Position numbers and translations under genes: made by a program. 15,772 nt of DNA. It comes from Auxenochlorella pyrenoidosa. Lineage: Eukaryota; Chlorophyta; Trebouxiophyceae; Chlorellales; Chlorellaceae. This document shows positions 7,653-15,772 of the stretch, piece after piece. Position 1 is the stretch's first letter. Each line of letters starts with the position of its first letter. The stretch covers positions 821,302 to 837,073 of the forward strand of contig KQ481993.1 in the NCBI GenBank assembly GCA_001430745.1, read 5' to 3'. Under the pieces are notes generated by a model, which worked only from the letters and a program-made list of their open reading frames with translations, ran no database searches and was not told the DNA's origin.

Positions 7653-10600
7653 TCAGGGCCGATACAGCCCCTTGGAATCACGCTGCGCGACAAAGAGGTC
7701 GTCGGGCACCAGCTGGGCAGTCGAGCCGCTGTTCTGCACCGTCCACCGGCTGGCGCTGCAGGTGCTGTTTGTCACGCTGCCGGCAAAGGGGCCCACCCAG
7801 TTGAGGTAGGCGCCAAAGTCGCAGGTGGGCAGCGTCCAGGGCTTGGCGGTGGGCCGGCTGGACCAGACGCCCCACCAGGTGGAGTTGGCGGCTGCAGCGG
7901 GCGGGACGGAGGTGCAGGGGGAGGTGCTGCCTGAGCTGCGGGGCGGCGTGGAGGCTTTCAGGGGGGCGAGAGGGAGCAGCACAGCCACTGGAAGCAGCGC
8001 GGCTCGCACAAGCCCCGGCTGCTGGGTGCTCCCTACGTCCGGGCCCGGCTCCTCACCGCTGTGCGCGCCGCGCCCGCCGTCGCCGCCGCTCTGCCATGGG
8101 CGCAGGCACTTTCCGCAGTCCAGGTTTGTGAAGAGGTTGTTGTGGGTGGCTGAGGGGCGGGGACACAGAAGGTGGAGGCAGAAGGTGAGCAGACGAGCCA
8201 TGCTCTGTTGTGAACAGCATGTCGCTCGTTCACCAGGGGAGGAGTGCGGCCCGACTCATCTGGATCAAGTGCGACGATTTCCCACCACTGCAACCCAGCG
8301 TCATGAGTTGCCAGCTCCTGCCCGCTCACCCGCTCTGTGGCAGTCCAGGTTCATGTCGATGGCCGCCCCCGCCCGCACCACCGACAGGTGCAGCAGCGAG
8401 TCAACAGACACGTCGTGGTAGTAGCGCGTCTGGGGCAGGCTGAAGCCGGACAGCAGGTTGTCTGCGGGCGGGGCGAGGGGGTGCGGTATGGCAGGGCGGG
8501 GCAGGTTGAAACCGGGCTTAACTGCATGGCTGGGCTGCATGCAGGTCGATGAGGTGTTGCCCCTTTTGTTTGGTGGCACAAATGATTGCCAGTTCCAAGC
8601 TGCAGCCCAAGCACGGCCGCGGCCCGGCCGACAATGTAAGCCGCAAATGCAAACCCTGCAAGAAGTCCGCATGCGCTCACATGCTCCATGCGACATCATG
8701 AGGGCGTGGTGACCGTCGACACCGCGCGTCGCCATGTCGCCGGTGCCACTGCAGCGCGAGGAAGGGGGTGGCAGTCCGCTGTGATGTTTCAGCGCAGCAT
8801 GAGCTGATGCTCCGATACAAGGCCTGCCTGTGAAATGCACGCTCTGCTTGGCTTGAGCGCAATTGGCAGACAAAGCACTGTCCCGTCCGCCTGGGCTCAC
8901 TCACCGCGGCTTGGTCACCCAGAAGGAGATGTTCTGCACGGTCACAAACTCGGCGCCGCCCACAAACACCCCCGAGGCGCAGTCAATGATGTGGATCTGC
9001 AGCCGAGGGGGGCGCGTGCACGCATGCCCGGGCGGTGGGAGGGGGATTTGGGAGGGGTGATCGAGGCCAGGACCACCGCGCGTGGGCGCACCCTTTTCTG
9101 CCCCCACTCACGTTGCGTGCCCAGGTGTTGGCAGAGTCGTAGATGCCGACTGCGTTGTACCCCTTGGCATCCAGGTGGTCGGGGTAGGTGTCTGCAGGGA
9201 GCAGGCAGCGAGTGGCAATGCAGGGGCTTGCTGAGCTGGCGGACAGGGCAGTGGGCAGCGGGCTGCAAGCCTGGCAGTGCAGCGTCATCACGATGGCCCA
9301 CCCGGCTCACCCCAGCGGAACTGGAAGGTCAGGTCTTCGATGCCGCTGTGCTGGACGGTGGGCGCGTAGCTGTAGATGGAGGGCTGCAGGCAGGGTGGGC
9401 CACAGGTGCGAGCAAGCTAATCGGAAGGTGCAATCATGCATGCGTGCTGCTGCTGCTGCTGCTGCTCCTGCTGCTGCGCATTCCCTGCACCCTGCACGCG
9501 CTGGCGTGCAGCCCCACCCGCCGCATCCACTCACGTTCCACCGCAGGCGCAGGTCGATGGGCAGCGGCCGGTCGATGTCGATCCAGCCGGCACCGACCGC
9601 CGTCACTTTGAACGGCATGCGCAGCCTGTCATTGTTGGGGAACATGTTGGAGGGTGTGCCAGAGTCCACGAGGTTGTCTCCATCTGCAGGCATGCCGGGG
9701 TGGGGGGTGGGGTGGAATGGGGTGGGGGTGGGGGTGGTGAGGGGGCCAAGGATGCAGAGCGCTCGGGTGGTTTCAAAAGGGCACGTCGCAGGTGCCGGCA
9801 TGTACCGTCACTTGCATTCCATGCCACTCCTGGCTAACAAGATGCACCCCACCCCACCCCTCCTCTCCACAACTCACACAGGTAGGCATCAACGGTGTAA
9901 TTGCCCGCCGCAGCAATACCGACGGCGCCATCCACGGCGGCGGCGCTGGCGACTCCAGCGGCTGCCCCAGAGGCCTGTTCCTCCACCCATTCGCTGTACG
10001 AGCCGGCCACGGCATACTTGGCCGCCGCCAGCAGAAAGGCGTTGAGCGGCTTGCCGCCAGCCGCAGACACACCAGCGGTGGTCAGGGTGCCGGGCGCCAC
10101 AATGCCCCATTCATTCATCGCTGCAGCGTTGGCGGCCGCTTGCAGCGCCGGGTTGCCGCGGAATAGGCCGCCCACATGTGCGGCCGCCGTGCCTGCTGCT
10201 GTGGCCAGCAGCCGGCGACCACCTGCCACAGTGGACAGGTGACGCCGGCGCACAGGTGGGGGAGGCGGAGACCGGGGGTCTAGCGGTGGTGGCGGGGGTG
10301 AGGGCGAGGGAGAGGGCGGGCTCGGTGGCGGGAAGGGAGGCGGGGGCGGCGGGGGTGACGGCGAGGGCGGGCTGGGCGGCGGCGAGGGCGAGGGCGGCGG
10401 CGGGCGCGGCGGCCGCGGACTGGGCGGCGGGGGTGGGGGCGGCAGCGTCTGCCTGACGGCCAGCTTGTACCACTGGCCCACTGTGAATGGGGCGGTGATG
10501 CTGACGTTCAGGCGGGTGCCGCCGCGGGTGGCCGGCGCCGTCACCCTGGCAATGGCCGTCATCAAGCGGCTGTCAGGGTTCTTGCCCGAGATGCTGCCAG

Positions 10601-12518
10601 GCAGGGACGGGTTTTAAGGCACGAAATCGCATGTCAGAAGGATAGAACTGGCAGTAGAGAGGGAGATTGCAGGGCGAGGGATGGCTGGGGGCGAAGTTTT
10701 GCAATTTACAACCAGCAGCCAAACAGGCAGAAACGCAGGCAGGCACGGGGACGGGCCTCATCCTGCGGGCCTGAAGCCTGGCGACATGGCGTCCTCCATG
10801 CAAAGCGCCCGGGCGGGGCTCACCCCACAAAGCCGCCGCCAAACGCCCAGCCCGTGGCGTCTCCGTACAACGCTTGCAAGCCCTTTGGCATGTAGAGCGT
10901 GGTCCTCCCCACCTGCAAGGGGTGGGAAGGTGGTGCGCGGCGGCAAGCGCTCAAGGCATGCGCCCCTCCTGGCCGGTGTGGCAGCCCCAGCACCAGCCGC
11001 ACCTGGCGCAGCCCAGCACTGGCGCAGTTCTGCCCGCCCCCCCACCCGCCCGCCTCACCCCCGCCCCACGCAGCACCACGTAGCTGCTGCCGATGGAGAC
11101 GCTGGACAGCAGGGTGTAGTTGCCCTCTGGCACCAGCACCGCCCTGCCGTTGCCGGGGCCTGCCATTTTGGCAGCGGCGTTGATGGCGCGCTGGATGGCG
11201 GGGCCGTCGTCTGCGGCGGGCGGGGGCGGGCGAGCACGCTGCAGGCTGGGCACGCTCTGCCAGGGGGCGAGGCGGCGCCTGGGCATGCGGCGCTCGCGGC
11301 AGCGTGTCGCTCCAAACGGCGCACAAGCAACACCCACGTCCACCTCACATCGCGCAGCCAGCCGGGCACGACGCCTCACCTGTGCCATTTCCGGTGGCTC
11401 CATAGTCCAGCACATTGAAGGCAACAGGGTAGTAGGGTATGTCTGCTGTGCCGCCCATGTAGCCCGCATTGCTCCAGTCTGGGCGGGGTGACAGCCATGT
11501 GGCAGCGACAACTGTCGTACTGTGCCTCGCAGGGCAGCGCTGCCTCTGGCCCTGCCTGGCATGCAGCATGGGCATCTAGCCGAGACCGCAGCAGCTGCGG
11601 CCACCGGAGGCGGAACAAACTGCCGAAGACAGTCAACAGTCGTGCCAGGCATGCGTCACCCTGCTGCTCCCACCTGTGAGCCGGGCAGAGGGGTCCCACA
11701 GCTCCCCGGCCCGCCCCCAGAGGGACGAGAAGAAAGGGTTGGCGGGTGGCGGCGGCGGCGGTGGCGAGGGACGAGGAGGGGTTGGCGAGGGACTGGGTGG
11801 CGGCGACGGGCGAGGAGGGGGCGGGGTTCTTGGTGACGGCGGAGGAGGGCGGGGTGAGGGGCTGGGCGGCGGGGGGCGCGGAGGGGGAGGGGGTCTAGGG
11901 CTGGGCGGCGGGGGGCGCGGAGGAGGAGGGGTGAGGGGCTGGGCGGCGGAGGGCGGGGAGGAGGAGGGGTGGAGGGCTGGGCGGCGGGGGCCGGGGAGGA
12001 GGAGGGGGCGAAGGGCTGGGCGGCGGGGCCGGGGAGGAGGAGGCGACGGCCGGGGGGGTGATGGGTGAGGTGGCGGATGCGGCGGCGGTTGCAGAGGCGG
12101 CGGTTGTGGCGGCGGGCTGGGAGCAGGGGGCACCGGGGATGGCGGCGGAGGCGATGGGCTTGGAAGCGGCAAAATTGGAGGGCTGGGCAGCGCGGATGGC
12201 ACCTTGCTCACTGGCGGCGGCGGGCGCAGGGCCCGTCGACGGCGCCGGATGAGCGGCGGCGGCGTGGGGCGCACAGCGGAGCTGGCTGCTACCGTCTTGC
12301 CTGCATACACAGCGGTGCATACAGCAAACACAGCGGTGTGCTTAGAACTGTCGATCAGGCTTACATCACGATGATCCAGCCTGCTCAGCACACAATTTTG
12401 CACGTGTATGCAACAGCCACGCGCGTTCACCTTCAATCGCGTTGCTGGCTTCCGCCGCCGCTGCCGCCACTGTCAAGAGCAGCAGGAGGGCGCTGCAAGC
12501 CCTGTAAAAGCTCCACAT
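7653..12518 (-). CDS. Secreted proline-rich (HRGP-like) protein with pectate-lyase-3-type beta-helix, 14 exons
   Basis: CDS complement(join(7653..7891, 8057..8149, 8330..8461, 8681..8748, 8905..8996, 9112..9191, 9311..9383, 9535..9683, 9878..10593, 10824..10912, 11059..11210, 11380..11478, 11674..12300, 12431..12518)), 898 residues; all phases agree. Residues 1-24 are a signal peptide (MWSFYRACSALLLLLTVAAA). Residues about 56-216 are a Pro/Ser/Arg stalk of the hydroxyproline-rich type. From 217 (GELWDPSARLTDWSNAGY, then VLDYGATGNGTDDGPAIQRA and VVLRGAGVGRTTLYMP) starts a right-handed beta-helix of the pectate-lyase-3 superfamily, continuing to the end with IDIDRPLPIDLRLRW, DGHHALMMSHGA and AIDMNLDCHRA. 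Residues about 400-585 are a second Pro-rich plus Ala-rich block inside that domain. Sequons NGT, NYT, NVS, NIS and NST and several Cys agree with secretion. A wall polysaccharide is the likely ligand or substrate; the activity of this branch is unknown to me. Confidence 0.85.
7892..8056 (-). other. In-frame, stop-free last intron of the beta-helix gene
   Basis: The intron is 165 nt with donor AGCG/GTGAGG and acceptor CTGCAG/CCGCC, a multiple of three without stops in the host frame. Splicing joins GRGAHS to AANSTWWGVW, a natural junction in this family, while retention would insert 55 residues rich in Pro, Ser and Leu. Confidence 0.75.
9445..9477. repeat. TGC triplet repeat (11 units, one interrupted) in an intron
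   Basis: Seven TGC units, one TCC and three more TGC units lie in the 9384-9534 intron of the beta-helix gene; in the sense RNA this is a GCA/CAG repeat. It is a likely length-variable microsatellite and contains many AG dinucleotides upstream of the true acceptor. Confidence 0.85.
10036..10442 (-). other. Pro-rich plus Ala-rich block inserted in the beta-helix domain
   Basis: Inside the 716-nt exon 9878-10593, residues 403-466 are Pro/Ser (nt 10442-10251), followed by a basic RRRHLS and GGRRLL patch and an Ala-rich, low-complexity stretch that continues to about nt 9895 (residue 585). It follows FTVGQWYKLAVRQ and precedes NYTVDAYLYGDN, two parts that are adjacent or nearly so in ordinary members of this superfamily as I recall them. 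The frame is open throughout and no good internal splice pair was found. Confidence 0.65.
11859..12051. repeat. 38-39 bp minisatellite in the proline-rich stalk exon
   Basis: The core GGGCTGGGCGGCG starts at 11859, 11898, 11936, 11974 and 12013 on the + strand, i.e. spacings of 39, 38, 38 and 39, each followed by a G/A-rich spacer with GGAGGAGG. Because two units are 38 bp, the - strand gene reads the core in three frames: RRPA (copies at 12013 and 11974), AAQP (11936) and PPSP (11898 and 11859). Confidence 0.85.
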
Positions 12519-13186
12519 GGCCCTTGGCTTCCCCGATGCCAGATTTGCTCCTCTCGGCCTCTAAGCGAGAAGCACAGGTAGTTCGGACCAGTCCTCTCGT
12601 CAGTGCCGCTGCCTGCTTAGGGAAAGGCACCGGCGGACTTTGGAGGCTGCTCAGCTCCTCCCGCCAAAAAGCTGGCCCGCCGGCGAGAAGACCGCCATCC
12701 GCGGCGGGCGTGAAAGATGTCGGGCGGTTTCACTGGCCGGAGGCCCCTGCGTGGCTTCTCTGCCTCCCACGGATCGATCTACTGCTAAAGGAATCCAGCA
12801 GGCCATTCTTCGTGTCTTCCCCGCGAAGAGACACACCCGACTGGGCGGCTGCTGCGCCTGCTACGCCGGTTGCAGGCACTCCGTTTGCCAGAAGAGAGGG
12901 GGCATCCCAGGAATGCAGCAACAGATGCCAGTGCATTAACGAAATGAGAATAGTATTGGGTAGCAGGATGTGCAGACCATGGACGGTTGCCAGCAGTCAC
13001 AAAGTGCAGTAGGCAGTACTCGGAAACACAGAGTGAGGGCTGTTCACACGATGTTGGCAAGCACGAGGAATGCATGAGCATGATGTCCTCTGGTGTCTGA
13101 ACATGCCAGCAGACTCTGCTGCCTCACTGCGCATTCGGCTCAGCCTGCCTGGGCAGGATGAAGTGGTGGCGACACTTCGCACATGT
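12519..13186. promoter_or_regulatory. Intergenic region: promoter of the beta-helix gene and 3' UTR of the ShKT gene
   Basis: Both flanking genes are on the - strand, so this 668-nt stretch should hold the 3' UTR of the upstream ShKT gene and the promoter and 5' UTR of the beta-helix gene. No - strand TGTAA was found and no coding exon is supported. A less GC-rich patch lies at about 12935-12965. Confidence 0.5.
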
Positions 13187-15606
13187 TCACGCCAACCCTG
13201 CACAGCAATTGGATGGTGCGAACCAGTCAGAAGCTGGCAGGGAGTTGCAGACTTGCATGCCAAGCGTGCAGCTGGCTTGATCCAACATGAGTGGGGCAAC
13301 GTTCTCCCACCCACCACACTGGCTGCCATCCTTGGTGTAGCAGAGCTGCACGGTGGCCTGGGTGGCAGACGCTGACACCAGCTTGACTTGCAGAGAGTTG
13401 GGCTGCATGGCCAAGCACAAAGGGGTGGCATCAAGGGGGGCAGACGATGAGCAGAGCAGGCTGCAGCAGCTCTCTCGTTCACTGCAAGCATGCTGCGCGG
13501 ATCAGGGTGGCTCCGACGGCGCGTGACCAGCCTGGCGCCCCTCACCAGCGCCTGTGCGCCCTGCAAGGCCATCAGCTGCCGAGCCCTGCGACGCCGGCAG
13601 GCAGCGCAGGAGCGCTTGCAGCTGACCAGCATGTAGGCGGGGCTGCAGGGGCAGGAGGGAGGTGAGGGTGCGCTGGGGCCATGAGACGGGGCTTACAAAG
13701 ATGCCACCAAGCACAGCAGAGGAGCGGCGCTCTGCCCTCGGGACCTGCAACCCCTCCATGCCTGCCGCCCCCCTCACTTCTTGGTGCATTCGCCCACAGA
13801 AGCCCAGTAGCTGCACTGGCTGTCGTCGTCATCACATGTGGGGTCCGTTGAGCAGACACCGCAGGAGAGCTTGCAGCTTTGAAGCATGTAGGCAGGGCTG
13901 CAGGCAGCGCGGTCCAGTTGCAAAGAACAGGTGTCAAGGCAGCATGGGCGGGCGGGGCAGCGTGGCAGAAGGAGGCTAGCAGCCAGCAGGAACAAGTGCG
14001 TACACAGCCCGACAGGAAGCAGCGCAGCCAATGTGCAGCTTGACAAACCAGTGGGAAGTCCCTGCCTCAAACCTCACTTTTTTGCGCATTCGCCTATGGA
14101 GGCCCAGAAGCCGCAGGTCGCGTTTTTGTCTTCGCAGAGTCCTGCAGGGTCGCTGCACACCCTGCACGCCCGGCGGCAGTTTTGCAGCATGTAGCCGGGA
14201 CTGCAGGCGTGGTGGGCGCGGAGGATGAAAGGGCTGTGGTTTGTCGTCGGGGAAGGCGAGGGGTCCCGCTAGGCAGCTCGGCGCTGGCGGTTGTGCGAGA
14301 GTGGCACGCTGGGCAAGGCACCTCCCTTGGAAACACCCGGGAAAGTATCAGGCAAGCAAGGGCGCTTGCACCCTTGGCAGCCCGCACCCCGCAGCCCTCA
14401 CTTTGCGCTGCACTCCCCCGTGGCTGCCCAGCCTGAGCAGCTGGAGTCAAAGTCCTCGCAGGCAGCTGGGTCGGGTGCTAGCACAATGGTTGCAGCCTTG
14501 CCGACATCCAGCTGGGTCAGGAACCAGGTGGCCACTGCAGCGGCAGCGAGGCGTGCACGGTTGACGCAGGCGGAAGAGGCGAAATTGTCAGCGAGAAGCC
14601 GCAACATGTGCCCCGCAGTCAGCGCCATGGCATGCCGTGGTGTTGCTGATGCAGCGGCCGCAGATGCACAACCAAACAAGCGTGCAGGCGGCAACCGCTC
14701 GACCCTCGGCGTCTCAGTGCATGCCCCAAAGCAAAGCAGTGTTCCTCGTGCTCTGCTGAAAGGCGGCGTGCTGCCTGCAGCTCGCGCACCTGCATCTTTG
14801 TACGTGTACCGCAGCAGCACCTGCTGCGCGCCCACGTTGCCGTTCACTGTGCCCACCAGCCGCTGCGGCCCAGCCTGGGTAAAGTACGACACCCAAACCG
14901 ACTTGCCAGCTGCCAAGGTGCCCAGCAGGGCCGCTACGTTGATTTTGAGTCCCTTCGATGCACAGGGTTGGGCAAGGGAGGCTGGCGGTGTGCGAGAGAA
15001 GCCAGCAAAGGCTGGGAGGGAAGCTCTGTATGCTGCGGCAGCAACCGGCACCCTGGCCCCACCGCTGCCCGATAGATGCCCAAGCCTGTGTGGGGCACTC
15101 CCCGGTTGCGCACCGCGTGCACGCCACCCCCAGCTGCGGGCTTGCTCCAGTCGGGTGCGAGCCGCCAGGTGGACACGCCTCCCGTTTGCAGCGTGGCTGC
15201 CGACGGTACCGTGGGCTTGAACGTCCCCGGCAGCAGTTGGGCCATGTGTGGGTACCCCGGGCATGACAGCACAAAGCTCAGGCCCATGACGCTGTAGTGT
15301 AATCAAAGTAGCTGCGTCACGGGGCAGCGGAAGTGGGGGCGGGCACTGGATGCTCGCGCGGCAGCTGGCGGCGGCGCCGTGCAAGCAGCCTGCTCATGCC
15401 AGACTGCGCTTGCGCCGTGGCCGGGGACCCTCACTTGTCCTGGCCCTCTGCAATCGGCAGGTAGGACGACTCCCAGCCGTTGGCGTGGTCGATCCCCAGC
15501 GTATGCAGGAACTGCAGTGCAGGGGGTTCCGAGCTAGGGGGACTGTCGGGCATGGAACTGTGCAGGATGGAGGGGCGGAGGCGGAGCCTGTGCTGGCCGG
15601 GAGCTC
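13187..15606 (-). CDS. Protein with three tandem ShKT modules (5' end outside the window)
   Basis: CDS complement(join(13187..13402, 13546..13642, 13778..13897, 14078..14200, 14402..14534, 14790..14952, 15063..15291, 15435..>15606)), about 416 residues visible. The first part (FLHTLGIDHANGWESSYLP, VMGLSFVLSCPGYPHM, GLKINVAALLGTL, LLRYTYKDAVATWFL) I do not recognise. Then come three ShKT modules, each with six cysteines spaced C6C8C10C3C2C and the NPxYML core. ShKT modules are disulfide-knotted binding domains found in many secreted enzymes, in algae often beside peptidase, peroxidase or prolyl-hydroxylase domains. The C-terminal exon (SLQVKLVSASATQATVQLCY, then CGGWENVAPLML) looks like a small beta-sandwich of unknown type. 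Secretion is inferred from the disulfides; the signal peptide is off the window. Uncertain points: the first visible acceptor could be 15512 instead of 15607, exon 14790-14952 uses a weak AAG acceptor, and the last intron (13403-13545) is predicted from phase and signals. Confidence 0.7.
13597..14460 (-). repeat. Three ShKT modules split by phase-2 introns
   Basis: Module 1 spans 14460-14155, module 2 14136-13852 and module 3 13836-13597 (introns included). Each is interrupted at the same codon, just after the third cysteine (CSA, CAK, CTK then N), by a phase-2 intron. The two complete exons between these introns (14078-14200, 41 codons, and 13778-13897, 40 codons) therefore each code for the second half of one module and the first half of the next. 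Confidence 0.85.
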
Positions 15607-15772
15607 CTGCAGGCAAAGAACAAAAGCCCTGCCATGCCTCTGCACAGGTTTCCAGGAGGGCAGGGGTGGGTGACCACCGGGCCGCGCCCTCACGCGCGCC
15701 TCGCCCCCCCGCCCCACCCCACCCCACACACACCACACAAACCACCTCTTCCCACCCCCACCCGGACCCACC
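15607..15772 (-). other. Intronic sequence at the right edge
   Basis: On the - strand this is GT/GG-rich then pyrimidine-rich, ending TTTGCCTGCAG, as expected for the 3' part of an intron of the ShKT gene. I see no coding segment in it. Confidence 0.5.

Noticed and set aside
11676..12068. Gly-rich open frame on the + strand
   Set aside because: It is the antisense of Pro codons in the stalk exon; glycine-rich reading is a by-product of CCN codons.
12359..12363. TTACA (- strand TGTAA) as a poly(A) signal for the ShKT gene
   Set aside because: It lies inside the first intron of the beta-helix gene, downstream of that gene's start, so it would require overlap of two transcripts.
12065..13012. 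315-codon open frame on the + strand
   Set aside because: It lies opposite the proline-rich exon and the promoter of the beta-helix gene, has no recognisable domain, and is explained by the lack of stops in GC-rich repeats.
12997..13632. Unspliced extension of the last ShKT exon to a stop at 12997
   Set aside because: A strong GTGAGG donor at 13545 and a CAG acceptor at 13403 join in phase 0 to a coherent cysteine-containing C-terminus, while the unspliced reading is low in structure. Not fully excluded.
14398..15384. 328-codon open frame on the - strand
   Set aside because: It mixes true exons (14790-14952 and 14402-14534) with intron sequence; splice phases and the ShKT pattern support the spliced model instead.
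1..15772. CRISPR array, tRNA, rRNA or intact transposon
   Set aside because: No regularly spaced repeats with unique spacers, no cloverleaf-like sequence and no transposase or reverse-transcriptase motif were found in either strand by eye.

Overview
This is nuclear DNA from a GC-rich, intron-rich eukaryote, most likely a green alga of the Chlorella type (Trebouxiophyceae). The grounds are very high GC, many short introns (about 110-350 nt) with GTGAG-type donors and CTGCAG acceptors, a plant-type branched-chain aminotransferase, TGTAA-type poly(A) signals of the green-algal kind, and a proline-rich (HRGP/pherophorin-like) wall protein. The genus is inference. All gene models were built by eye from splice phase and protein continuity; no search was run.

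Layout, left to right. (1) 1-836, + strand: the last three exons of a branched-chain amino-acid aminotransferase, 5' end outside the window. (2) 1428-2127, - strand, convergent with it: a three-exon, 127-residue thioredoxin-fold protein whose active-site CGPC is replaced by AGPT. (3) 2640-6939, + strand, divergent from (2): a 13-exon gene for a 610-residue F-box protein with a glycine-rich linker and a long leucine-rich repeat region. (4) 7653-12518, - strand, convergent with (3): a 14-exon gene for an 898-residue secreted protein with a signal peptide, a proline-rich stalk and a pectate-lyase-3-type beta-helix interrupted by a second proline-rich plus alanine-rich block. (5) 13187 to beyond 15606, - strand, tandem with (4): the 3' eight exons of a gene for a protein with an unrecognised domain, three tandem ShKT cysteine modules and an unrecognised C-terminal domain.

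Genes 1-3 look like metabolism, a redox-fold protein and probable ubiquitin-ligase substrate recognition, with no evident functional link. Genes 4 and 5 are neighbours on one strand and both have extracellular character (signal peptide, glycosylation sequons and hydroxyproline-type stalk in one; disulfide modules in the other), so a shared cell-wall or extracellular-matrix role is plausible but unproven. The most unusual items are the interrupted beta-helix of gene 4, a 38-39 bp minisatellite in its stalk exon that is read in three frames, the phase-2 exon shuffling of identical-spacing ShKT modules in gene 5, a perfect 17-bp inverted repeat in an intron of gene 3, and a GC-AG intron in gene 3. 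No tRNA, rRNA, CRISPR array or intact transposon was seen.
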